From NCBI GenBank assembly GCA_018649625.1, contig JABIHN010000104.1, forward strand, positions 1-50,088: a DNA stretch of 50,088 nucleotides. Direction: 5' to 3'. Shown here piece after piece: positions 1 to 7,962 of the stretch (the first letter of the stretch is position 1; each line of letters starts with the position of its first letter). The position numbers and the translations under genes were made by a program. The notes under the pieces were generated by a model. It searched no databases. It worked only from the letters and a program-made list of their open reading frames with translations, and was not told where the DNA came from. The DNA is from Fidelibacterota bacterium. GTDB taxonomy: Bacteria > Fidelibacterota > Marinisomatia > Marinisomatales > UBA1611.

Positions 1-1680
1 CAGATGGTTCGAGAAATAGACATACTTGGTGGTTTGATGGGAAAAACAGCTGACGAGTCCGGTATTCAATTTAAAATTTTAAACAGATCAAAAGGAAGAT
101 CCGTTTGGTCTCCAAGAGCACAAGTAGACAAAAGACAATATGAAATCCAGACTAAAAACAAAATAAAACAAAACAGCAATATAAAAATCATATCCGGAGA
201 TGTTGTTGGGTTAACTATAAAAAACTATTGTGTAACCGGTATCGAATTACGATGTGGGGCGCTAATAAGCTCAACAAACGTTGTTTTAACCTGTGGTACA
301 TTTTTATCCGGGAAAATCCACATTGGGCCAAGAAAAATATTAGCCGGAAGAATGGGTGAGGACGCATCTGATGGAATCACGGAGTCTCTGGTTTCGCACG
401 GGTTTGTTTCGGGGCGACTAAAAACAGGTACACCTCCTCGTTTAAAAAAATCTTCAATTGATTTTTCTAAAACTGCCGTAGCTATGGGCGATAAGTTTCC
501 TACACCGTTTTCTTTTCAAACCGGTGAGTTTTCTCCGCCAAACGTAGCTTGTCACACGGTTCGAACAAACAAACTTGTTCACGATGTAATACAAAAGAAC
601 CAAGAACTCTCTCCAATGTTTTCAGGAGATATTTCCGGTATTGGGCCAAGGTATTGTCCTTCCATAGAAGATAAAGTACATCGGTTTTCGCATCACGATT
701 CTCACCATCTATTTTTAGAACCCGAGTGGCACATGTCAGATCAGTTGTATCTAAATGGGTTTTCAACTAGTTTACCTGAAAACATTCAACTCGAAGCGCT
801 AAGAAAAATCCCGGGATTAAAAAATGTTGAGTTTTTTAGACCAGGCTATGCAATTGAGTATGATTTTTTTCCGCCCGCACAGCTTCGGTCTACGCTTGAA
901 TCAAAAAACATCCGCGGATTGTTTTTAGCTGGACAAATAAATGGCACATCCGGGTACGAAGAGGCTGCAGCACAGGGCTTATTAGCTGGAATAAATGCAT
1001 CCCTTCGATTGGCCGAAAAAAGCGGCTTAGTTTTGTCTCGGGCGTCTTCTTATATTGGGGTAATGATTGACGACTTAATTACAAAAGATACCTTGGAACC
1101 GTATAGAATGTTTACTTCTCGAGCAGAATATAGGTTGATGTTACGTTATTCCAATGTGGACGAACGGCTCTTTGAAGTCGCAAAGACATATAACCTATTA
1201 AACGAAACTTCTATAAAAAATATTGAATTAAGACTGAGTCAAAAAAACACATCCAGAGCCGCTCTATCTCGGAGCGTTAGACCCAGTGAGTTACCTGAAA
1301 AAATAAAAATTAAACACGCAATGCCAGCTAAAACGGTTCTTAAAAGAAATGAATGCCTAATTTCTGATTTTCCATCTAGATTTTTCGAAACCAACAAAAA
1401 GACACCAACTTGGTCTTCTCAAGAAATATTACTAGATCTTGAAGCTGAAATAAAATACGAGGGTTACATCAAAAGACACCTAAGTGAACTCGAAAAACAA
1501 AAAAGAAACGAGGGTCTAGTAATAAATAAAACCGTGAATTATAGCACATTTACAGGGCTATCAAATGAGGCAATAGAAAAACTTTCTTTTGTTAGACCGG
1601 AAAATCTCGGTCAAGCAATGCGTGTTTCAGGCATAACACCCGCCGATATATCCGTGCTTTTAGTTAACCTTTCTAAATAA
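1..1680 (+). CDS. mnmG: tRNA uridine-5-carboxymethylaminomethyl modification enzyme MnmG (GidA), 5' part missing
   Basis: FAD-binding subunit of the MnmE-MnmG complex, which modifies the wobble uridine U34 of several tRNAs in the cytoplasm. The reading frame is open to the first base, so the true start lies upstream; the 559 residues present against about 620 in the family mean roughly 60 N-terminal residues, including the FAD-binding GxGxxG loop, are outside the window. Visible family motifs are GRLKTGTPPR, GPRYCPSIEDK, FLEPE, RPGYAIEYDFF, AGQINGTSGYEEAAAQG and EPYRMFTSRAEYRLMLR, and the C-terminal GLSNEAIEKL and GITPADIS segments that contact MnmE and tRNA. The gene ends with TAA 13 bases before mfd. 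Being close to oriC is a common position for gidA, but here it points towards the candidate origin. Identification is secure. Confidence 0.96.
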   Translation, partial: QMVREIDILGGLMGKTADESGIQFKILNRSKGRSVWSPRAQVDKRQYEIQTKNKIKQNSNIKIISGDVVGLTIKNYCVTGIELRCGALISSTNVVLTCGTFLSGKIHIGPRKILAGRMGEDASDGITESLVSHGFVSGRLKTGTPPRLKKSSIDFSKTAVAMGDKFPTPFSFQTGEFSPPNVACHTVRTNKLVHDVIQKNQELSPMFSGDISGIGPRYCPSIEDKVHRFSHHDSHHLFLEPEWHMSDQLYLNGFSTSLPENIQLEALRKIPGLKNVEFFRPGYAIEYDFFPPAQLRSTLESKNIRGLFLAGQINGTSGYEEAAAQGLLAGINASLRLAEKSGLVLSRASSYIGVMIDDLITKDTLEPYRMFTSRAEYRLMLRYSNVDERLFEVAKTYNLLNETSIKNIELRLSQKNTSRAALSRSVRPSELPEKIKIKHAMPAKTVLKRNECLISDFPSRFFETNKKTPTWSSQEILLDLEAEIKYEGYIKRHLSELEKQKRNEGLVINKTVNYSTFTGLSNEAIEKLSFVRPENLGQAMRVSGITPADISVLLVNLSK

Positions 1681-1685
1681 CGTCC

Positions 1686-1701
1686 CGTTTCACGTGAAAC
1701 A
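1686..1701. promoter_or_regulatory. parS-like centromere site
   Basis: The 16 bases CGTTTCACGTGAAACA match the bacterial parS consensus TGTTTCACGTGAAACA at 15 of 16 positions; only the outermost base differs and the inner 14 bases are a perfect palindrome. parS is bound by ParB (Spo0J), which with ParA segregates the origin region. The site lies between mnmG and mfd, about 5.3 kb from the candidate oriC, as expected of an origin-proximal parS. It overlaps the GTG start codon of mfd (1694-1696). ParA and ParB are not in the window. I found no second copy. Confidence 0.85.
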
Positions 1702-4700
1702 GTCCAATACAATTTCAGATCTAAAAAGCCTTAACAGGTCCCTGGGTTTTTCTTTTTTTTCAAAGCATAACATTAAAAACCAAACCATAGACTCGGCCGC
1801 ATTGTTTTTAAACTCAATTTATAAAGATCTCGAAAAAAACACATTTTTATTGTTTGACAACAAACCAGACGCATATCAATTTTATCTGACTTGTCTTGGT
1901 TTAAACAGGGATGCTTTTTTGTATTATCCCGATGTCGACGACAGCGATGGCGTTCCGGGGTTCAACGCTGAAAGCGATCGGTACCGTGCGGAGGCCATTA
2001 TAAAGCTTGGAGATATCAATAATCGATATATTTGCATAGGCACCAACTCGTCGCTTACAAAAAAAGACATTGACCTGGGGCTTCAGAAAAACACATCATC
2101 GTTGGTATGTTTTCCCGGTAAAACCGATGAAAAAAACAACATTATTACTTTGTTGTGTTCTTGGGGTTACGAAAAAACAGACACTGTTTACGAGCCGAGA
2201 AAAATTGCATCTCGCGGTGAAGTATTAGATGTTTTTCCTCCTTATTTTGGAAACCCTGTTAGAATTTTGTTTGATTATGATAAAATTGAAAGAATCTCCC
2301 TTTTTGATCCCACAACCCAATTGACGACAAAATCCATTTCGCGCCTAACATTAAAAGGATCAACAAAAACCGCTGAAACTCTTGTTTTTAATAACGTTAT
2401 AGAACATTTTTCAAATACAGTTATTGCATCTGTTTCTATAAATAGCCATTGTGTTAATTTTGCATTTAAAGAAGCCCGAAAAACCAAATCGTTAGATATT
2501 GTTCCAATATTATTTAAGGGCGTAACAATAGAAAACAAAAAAAAGGAAATAGACGTTCTACTTAACGAAAAAACACATATAGATGTAATTGGTGGGTTTG
2601 AAACCCGTTCTTTATTGTCTAAACACTACAAAAACAGTAACTGGGTTGAAGGGAGTATACGTCACGGGTTTTATTCGTTATCTAAAAACCTTGTTGTAAT
2701 ATCAGCGTCTGATTTTATAAATAAAAATGTTTTAGTCGAGAAGTGGAAACCGGTGAAAACGAAATCCCTACCGAGTGCTTCCATTGGTGATATATCATCT
2801 CTCACAAACGGTGATCCTGTCGTTCACACCGTATTTGGTATCGGAATTTTTCGCGGACTCATTGTCCAAGAGACTCCAACCGGAGAGCGTGAGGCTGTAA
2901 AAATAGAATACAAAAACAATTCGTGCGTTTTTGTCTCTCTTGAAAAGATGGATTTAATTCATAGGTTTGTTGGGTCCAATACAGCACCAAAGATATCAAC
3001 GCTTGGCACAAAAAACTGGGAAACCAGTATAAAAAACACTACAAAATCAGTACAGGTTTATGCTGCCGAGCTGTTGAAGTTATATGCCAATAAAAACAAA
3101 AAACGGGACTTTAACTATAACAAGTCCAATGATCTGGATGGCGAACTTGAAGCATCTTTTCCTTTTATAGAAACACCAGATCAACGTTTAGCCATTGAAA
3201 ATATTTTTTCCGATATGAACGGCAACAAACCGATTGATCGCCTCATATGTGGTGATGTCGGTTTTGGAAAAACAGAAGTTGCTATCCGAGCTATCATGAA
3301 AGCTGTTTTATCAAAAAAACAAGTTGTGTTTTTGTGTCCTACTACTATATTAGCCGACCAACACTATATAACTTGCAGAGAAAGACTTGGAAAACTTGGG
3401 GTTAAGGTTGGTCTTTTGTCGAGATTTAAAACAAAAAAAGATCAATCTTTTACTATCAATTTATTAAAGACACACAATGTTGACGTATTAATCGGAACCC
3501 ATCGCGTGTTATCTCAAGATGTTGTTATTCCTGAACTTGGGTTACTTATTGTTGATGAAGAACACAGGTTTGGAGTCGCACATAAAGAAAAAATAAGAAC
3601 ACTAATGGGCGGTGTTGATGTGATTTCTTTATCTGCCACTCCAATTCCCAGAACCCTTCAACAGTCCCTTGTTGGTATTCGCGACATAAGCCTTATTCAA
3701 ACCCCGCCTCGCTCACGCCTCCCCATTGAAACGTCTGTTCGTTATTATGATTGGGGCACTGTTTATACACACATTGAAAGAGAATTAGCTCGGGGCGGAC
3801 AAACATACTTTTTACACAATGATATAGCATCTATACCTTTTTACACAAAAAAATTAAAGGACAGGTTTCCAAACAAGTCAATTGAAAACATTCACGGACA
3901 AATGGGGAACTCTGAATTAGAATCTAAAATACTGTCTTTTTTTGATGGCGGCATTGACGTTCTCGTTTGTACTACAATTATAGAATCTGGGCTTGATGTG
4001 TCTAACGCAAACTGTATTGTTATTAATAACGCACAAAACTTTGGACTGTCTCAACTTTATCAAATACGCGGCCGGGTGGGGCGAGGAGATCGCCAAGCCA
4101 ACTGCTTATTGTTAATCCCAAGAAAACCCTTAGAAAAAGATGCGCACAGACGCCTTAAAACAATTGAGCAATATACGTCTCTTGGTTCTGGGTATGACAT
4201 TTCCTTGAAAGACCTGGAAATTCGGGGCGCTGGAAGCTTATTTGGATATAAACAAAGCGGACATATATCATCAATTGGGTTCGAACTATATTGCAGTCTA
4301 TTAAAAGACGAGGTAGACAGTGTAATGGGCCGAGACAAAAAAGACCGGTTTCCAAACGTTGTTTATAGTGAAGCCGCTCTTATTGAAGATGTTTATATTT
4401 CAAACCCCACCCAAAGGCTAGGGTTTTATAGTCGCCTGTCTCAGGCAACCCACAAAGAAGATGTAATTAAAACAAAAAACGAATTAAAGGACCGGTTCGG
4501 AAAAATACCACAAGAAACAACTCGACTGTTGTTTATAGCTGAAGCGCGAGTTTTATTCAAAAACACATCAGTAATAAATCTTTCGATTGATAAAACGAGC
4601 GTTGGGTTTGTTTTAGATGATATTTTTCCATACAAAACATTAGACGCTCTTTTCGGTGCTGTTTCTGATTTTAAATCAAAAGAAAGCATTGGTGTTCACT

Positions 4701-4816
4701 ACGGAAAAACCAAGTCCGACAACCTTACCGTAACTTTTTCAACGCTTTCAATTGAGGCGTCAATGGGTCTGTTATTTAAATGCTATCATTTGTTTTTTGT
4801 TAATAAAAAAAAGTAA
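1694..4816 (+). CDS. mfd: transcription-repair coupling factor Mfd
   Basis: DNA translocase that removes RNA polymerase stalled at lesions and recruits UvrA. The order of domains is a divergent UvrB-like N-terminus (to about residue 320), a CarD-like RNA polymerase interaction domain (about 370-440, starting GDPVVHTVFGIGIF), then two helicase lobes with Walker A GDVGFGKTE (K526), DEEH box (621-624), SATPIPRTL and GRVGRG, and a C-terminal TRCF domain. It has 1040 residues against about 1150 in E. coli; the N-terminal third is the compact part. The GTG at 1694 is the first start after an in-frame TAG at 1661 and has no Shine-Dalgarno sequence; it sits inside the parS palindrome. ParB binding could therefore affect expression (inference). 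Confidence 0.95.
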   Translation: MKQSNTISDLKSLNRSLGFSFFSKHNIKNQTIDSAALFLNSIYKDLEKNTFLLFDNKPDAYQFYLTCLGLNRDAFLYYPDVDDSDGVPGFNAESDRYRAEAIIKLGDINNRYICIGTNSSLTKKDIDLGLQKNTSSLVCFPGKTDEKNNIITLLCSWGYEKTDTVYEPRKIASRGEVLDVFPPYFGNPVRILFDYDKIERISLFDPTTQLTTKSISRLTLKGSTKTAETLVFNNVIEHFSNTVIASVSINSHCVNFAFKEARKTKSLDIVPILFKGVTIENKKKEIDVLLNEKTHIDVIGGFETRSLLSKHYKNSNWVEGSIRHGFYSLSKNLVVISASDFINKNVLVEKWKPVKTKSLPSASIGDISSLTNGDPVVHTVFGIGIFRGLIVQETPTGEREAVKIEYKNNSCVFVSLEKMDLIHRFVGSNTAPKISTLGTKNWETSIKNTTKSVQVYAAELLKLYANKNKKRDFNYNKSNDLDGELEASFPFIETPDQRLAIENIFSDMNGNKPIDRLICGDVGFGKTEVAIRAIMKAVLSKKQVVFLCPTTILADQHYITCRERLGKLGVKVGLLSRFKTKKDQSFTINLLKTHNVDVLIGTHRVLSQDVVIPELGLLIVDEEHRFGVAHKEKIRTLMGGVDVISLSATPIPRTLQQSLVGIRDISLIQTPPRSRLPIETSVRYYDWGTVYTHIERELARGGQTYFLHNDIASIPFYTKKLKDRFPNKSIENIHGQMGNSELESKILSFFDGGIDVLVCTTIIESGLDVSNANCIVINNAQNFGLSQLYQIRGRVGRGDRQANCLLLIPRKPLEKDAHRRLKTIEQYTSLGSGYDISLKDLEIRGAGSLFGYKQSGHISSIGFELYCSLLKDEVDSVMGRDKKDRFPNVVYSEAALIEDVYISNPTQRLGFYSRLSQATHKEDVIKTKNELKDRFGKIPQETTRLLFIAEARVLFKNTSVINLSIDKTSVGFVLDDIFPYKTLDALFGAVSDFKSKESIGVHYGKTKSDNLTVTFSTLSIEASMGLLFKCYHLFFVNKKK

Positions 4817-4826
4817 TTTCCCTATC

Positions 4827-5627
4827 TTGAAAACTACAATTTTAACTAGCGTTCTTTTTTTATTTGTGTCTTGTACAACCAAAGACAAAGATGATTCCGT
4901 CGTTTTGGCGCGGGTAGGCAACCAGGTGTTGACCGTTAAAAAACTCGAAATACTTTTGCCCGCAAAAGATAGGGCAGATATTAGTATAAAAAACTTCGTT
5001 GGTGACTGGGTTGATGGCGAACTAATGTTCCAAGCAGCTGCAAACCGAGGCCTTTTAAACGAACAGCGCCTACTAGATTCTCGGGATCAATATTACAAAA
5101 AAATTGTTGTGGGCGCCTTGTTAGAAACGGCGAGCTCTATGACCGGCGATGTTTCTAACGACGATGTTCGGAGCTACTATGATTCTTTTTCTTCAGGGTT
5201 TGTTCGTCATGAAAATGAAGCGCTTATACATCTCTTTAAGGCTATTCGTCTGTCTGACGCAAAAAAGATAACATCAATACTTAGAAAGAAAAACAAAAAA
5301 AGTTCAAAAGAAAAAATTGATGAACTTTTCTCGACATTCGATGTAGAAATAAAAACCGTTACAAAAGGACAGCTAATAAAAGAACTAGACTTGCCTATTT
5401 TTAAAACTAATAAATTAGGTGTAGTGGGACCAATTAAAACCGGTGTTGGATTTCACGTAGTTGATGTTATAGATAGATATAAAAAAGGATCTCAGCGTGG
5501 CTTAGAAAGTGTGTATGATGAGATTTATCAACGCATTATAAAACAAAAACGAGTCGGTGTGTTTACGTCCCTACTCGACAGCTTAAAGGAAGAAACCAAT
5601 GTATTTATTAACTCAAACTATCGCTAG
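4827..5627 (+). CDS. SurA/PrsA-like periplasmic lipoprotein with a degenerate parvulin domain
   Basis: A 266-residue protein starting at TTG 4827, 10 bases after the mfd stop. I chose this start because it gives a short lipoprotein signal, MKTTILTSVLFLFVSC, with Cys16 as the probable lipidation site; longer starts overlap mfd and spoil the signal. The middle part (VLARVGNQVLTVKKLE and the helices after it) resembles the SurA/PrsA N-terminal chaperone region. Residues of about 130-245 align loosely with a parvulin rotamase domain, ending in GVGFHVVDVIDRYK, but the GG(D/E)LGW loop is missing, so it may be a chaperone and not an active isomerase. It ends 2 bases before a second foldase gene, so the two are probably co-translated. 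The family is fairly sure; activity is not. Confidence 0.75.
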   Translation: MKTTILTSVLFLFVSCTTKDKDDSVVLARVGNQVLTVKKLEILLPAKDRADISIKNFVGDWVDGELMFQAAANRGLLNEQRLLDSRDQYYKKIVVGALLETASSMTGDVSNDDVRSYYDSFSSGFVRHENEALIHLFKAIRLSDAKKITSILRKKNKKSSKEKIDELFSTFDVEIKTVTKGQLIKELDLPIFKTNKLGVVGPIKTGVGFHVVDVIDRYKKGSQRGLESVYDEIYQRIIKQKRVGVFTSLLDSLKEETNVFINSNYR

Positions 5628-5629
5628 TT

Positions 5630-6910
5630 ATGAACTATAAAAATCTGATTCTTATTTTAGTTCTTTCTGGTTCTTTTTCTCAGGAAGACCTACAGGTTAT
5701 AGATGGCGTAGCTGCGATTATCGAAGACCAGGTTATATTAAAAAGTGACCTTGCGCAAATGATTAACATGACCGCAATTCAAAACCGCATAGACCCCCGT
5801 ACAAATCCAGAAGCTTTTATTCAGCTTCAAAATTCGGTAGTACAATCCATGATAGATCAAAAAATTATGCTTGAAATGGCCGAGCTAGACTCTATTGTTG
5901 TTGATGAAAAAGAAGTAAACCAATCTTTAGACCAGCAGGTTCAAATGTTAATTGCTCAGGCGGGAGGTGAAAAACAAGCCGAAGAGTCCTTGGGGCAGTC
6001 TATAAAAGATTTCCGTCGAGAATTTTGGTTTGATATGAGAGACAGAATGATTTCCGAAAGATATCAACAACAGCTTTTAAACGCCGTATCTGTTACGCGA
6101 AGCGACGTCAAAGATTTTTACAAAACCTACAAAGACAGTCTCCCTGTTTTACCTTTGCGCGCAAAGGTAAGACACCTACAAATAGCTATCTTGCCAAGCC
6201 AAGAAGCAAAACAAGAAACTTTCGATTTTCTTGTTACCTTAAAAAATAAACTTAAAAATGGTGCTTCTTTTGCGGACTTAGCTAAAGAACACTCTATTGA
6301 TCCTGGGTCTAAAACAAATGGCGGTGAATTAGGGTGGGTTAGTCGCGGATCCTTTGTTAAAAACTTTGAAACGACAGCCTTTACATTGGGCGTGGGCACA
6401 GTGAGTGACCCCGTAGAAACTGAATTTGGTTTTCATATCATTGAAACACTTGAAAAAAAGGGGGATAAAATTCGAGTACGCCACATACTAATGTCACCAA
6501 CTATAACGAAAGATGATAATGAGCGTGCATTTAATTTTTCAAATTCTATTAAAGATTCAATCAAAACATTGATAGAGTTTAAAGCGTTTGTAAAAAAACA
6601 CACATCTGACCAATCCACAAAAGAGATCGGCGGTGACTTGGGTTGGATTGATCCTACAAACTATACTGTCCCTGAAGTTGGGCAAGCAATCAAATATATA
6701 GATATTTCATCTTGCAGTCCTCCAATTAATTCTTCTGTTGGGTTTCATTTGCTTTGGGTCGAAGGATTAAAAAAAGGAGGAAGGCCTAATTTAGTTGATC
6801 ATTGGCCAGACGTTGAATCTATGGCTCTTAATAAAAAGAAAATGGATTGGTATAAGGACTGGATCGTCACTGCGCGAGAAAAATTTTATATTCAAATCAC
6901 AACAAATTAA
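5630..6910 (+). CDS. SurA-like peptidyl-prolyl cis-trans isomerase with two parvulin domains
   Basis: Periplasmic chaperone/foldase for outer-membrane proteins, 426 residues, the same size and architecture as SurA. A signal peptide covers about residues 1-17. The N-terminal chaperone region follows with the typical segment VAAIIEDQVILKSDL. Parvulin domain 1 spans about 178-275 (VRHLQIAI, GGELGWVSRGSF, EFGFHIIETLEK) and parvulin domain 2 about 280-380 (RVRHILMSP, GGDLGWIDP, SVGFHLLWVEG). A C-terminal helix is probable. It follows the lipoprotein foldase by 2 bases and ends at the edge of the candidate origin. The upstream partner and domain layout support a role in outer-membrane biogenesis. 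Confidence 0.9.
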   Translation: MNYKNLILILVLSGSFSQEDLQVIDGVAAIIEDQVILKSDLAQMINMTAIQNRIDPRTNPEAFIQLQNSVVQSMIDQKIMLEMAELDSIVVDEKEVNQSLDQQVQMLIAQAGGEKQAEESLGQSIKDFRREFWFDMRDRMISERYQQQLLNAVSVTRSDVKDFYKTYKDSLPVLPLRAKVRHLQIAILPSQEAKQETFDFLVTLKNKLKNGASFADLAKEHSIDPGSKTNGGELGWVSRGSFVKNFETTAFTLGVGTVSDPVETEFGFHIIETLEKKGDKIRVRHILMSPTITKDDNERAFNFSNSIKDSIKTLIEFKAFVKKHTSDQSTKEIGGDLGWIDPTNYTVPEVGQAIKYIDISSCSPPINSSVGFHLLWVEGLKKGGRPNLVDHWPDVESMALNKKKMDWYKDWIVTAREKFYIQITTN

Positions 6911-6946
6911 TATTCACAAAGTTCTTCACAAATCACATGAACAACG

Positions 6947-6955
6947 TGTGGATAA
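6947..6955 (-). promoter_or_regulatory. DnaA box, exact consensus
   Basis: The sequence TGTGGATAA reads TTATCCACA on the minus strand, the high-affinity DnaA box. It lies in the left part of the candidate origin among weaker boxes. Confidence 0.75.
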
Positions 6956-7032
6956 CTTTTAATGATTTGGATAACAGGCGGTTGTTGCTTTTTGTGGTGG
7001 AAAACTAATACCTTCTCCACATTGTTTCATTT

Positions 7033-7041
7033 TTTTCCACA
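7033..7041 (+). promoter_or_regulatory. DnaA box, TTTTCCACA form
   Basis: TTTTCCACA matches the relaxed consensus TTWTNCACA exactly. A weaker box with one mismatch lies 12 bases upstream (7013-7021), and the first AT-rich run begins right after it, an arrangement compatible with DnaA loading beside an unwinding element. Confidence 0.6.
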
Positions 7042-7253
7042 TTGAGTTTTACTTTAAGTGTTTTAATTAAAAGTTCATTAATTGTTTAGTTTAATGTTTA
7101 TGAACGGCAGACTTTTCCACTTTTCCACCGCCTATATAAATAATAAATGTTTTTAATTAAATAATGGTTTATTAATAAAGAAACTTCTTTTTGTGGATTA
7201 TTTCACAAATATATATGACTTAAACTCTGTTGTGTTTTTTCAACAGAAAAAAA

Positions 7254-7757
7254 ATGAATAACGCGCAAAAAAAATACAGCGCTCAAATGACTAACCGTTT
7301 TTTGTTTAAATTGTTTTCTATTCGAAAATTACCGTTAGCTTTTTTGACCGGTTTAAAAATTATTCAATTGGACGAATCTAAATGCATTACCAGTGTTAAT
7401 TATAATTATTTAAACAAAAATCCTTTTCGATCCACGTTTTGGGCCGTGCTTGGCATGGCAGCAGAATTAAGTACAGGTGCATACGCATTGTTATCAACAA
7501 AAGGAAAAGGAGAAAGCATTGCCGTAATATTGGTTTCAACTCAGGCAGAATTTTTAAAAAAAGCCACAGGAATATCCACATTTGTTTGTACCGATTGGTG
7601 CGCCTTTGACGATGCAGTAAACAAGACCATCGAAACAGGTGTACCCCAAACAACCAAAGGAAAAACAGTTGGGACAAACAAAGATGGTGAGTTGGTAGCT
7701 AACTTTGAATTTACCTGGTCTTTTAAAAGACGCGATAAAACACGAAAACTAAACTGA
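7254..7757 (+). CDS. DUF4442-type hot-dog-fold protein
   Basis: A 167-residue cytosolic protein starting at ATG 7254; a TTG at 7230 would add eight residues but has no better ribosome site. The segment NPFRSTFWAVLGMAAELSTG followed by a strand-rich second half (ISTFVCTDWCAFDD, GELVANFEFTWSFKRR) fits the DUF4442 hot-dog fold, related to acyl-CoA thioesterases; substrate and activity are unknown. No signal peptide or membrane segment is visible. It stands alone between the candidate oriC and dnaN, the place where dnaA is usually found, with 205 bases separating it from dnaN. There is no obvious functional link with replication. I am fairly sure of the fold family and unsure of the function. Confidence 0.7.
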   Translation: MNNAQKKYSAQMTNRFLFKLFSIRKLPLAFLTGLKIIQLDESKCITSVNYNYLNKNPFRSTFWAVLGMAAELSTGAYALLSTKGKGESIAVILVSTQAEFLKKATGISTFVCTDWCAFDDAVNKTIETGVPQTTKGKTVGTNKDGELVANFEFTWSFKRRDKTRKLN

Positions 7758-7865
7758 GACCTAATACAAAACAAACAAGATATCAAATGTTGGTTTAAGA
7801 CGTGTATCAACGCAGGAAACGCATCCAATCACAGAATGAAAACGATTTAAATAACACAGAAAAAC

Positions 7866-7881
7866 CCTTTTCAATAAAAGG
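7866..7881 (+). terminator. weak hairpin in the DUF4442-dnaN gap
   Basis: CCTTTT and AAAAGG form a perfect 6-base stem around a CAAT loop, but only a short mixed T-rich tail follows. It could be a weak terminator for the upstream gene. The rest of the 7758-7962 gap holds no further gene; an AGGA ribosome site at 7954-7957 serves dnaN. Confidence 0.3.
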
Positions 7882-7962
7882 TCTATTTAGGTAGCTTTAT
7901 AGGCTTTATTAGCACTGTAAAAAAGTCTTAATCAATACTAAGTTATCTAAAATAGGATTTTA

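Larger units (their letters stand above)
6905..7210. other. candidate chromosomal replication origin (oriC)
   Basis: AT-rich, gene-free region with a cluster of motifs like the DnaA box TTWTNCACA. Exact matches are at 6947-6955 (- strand, TTATCCACA) and 7033-7041 (+, TTTTCCACA). One-mismatch copies are at 6910-6918, 6922-6930, 7013-7021, 7113-7121, 7121-7129 and 7199-7207 (+) and at 6966-6974, 6996-7004 and 7192-7200 (-). Two very AT-rich runs, 7042-7100 and 7130-7190, are candidate unwinding elements. An imperfect inverted repeat, GTTCATTAA (7073-7081) and TTTATGAAC (7097-7105), lies in the first run. The neighbourhood (mnmG, parS, dnaN, recF, gyrB, gyrA) supports the call. The extent is my estimate. 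Confidence 0.8.
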
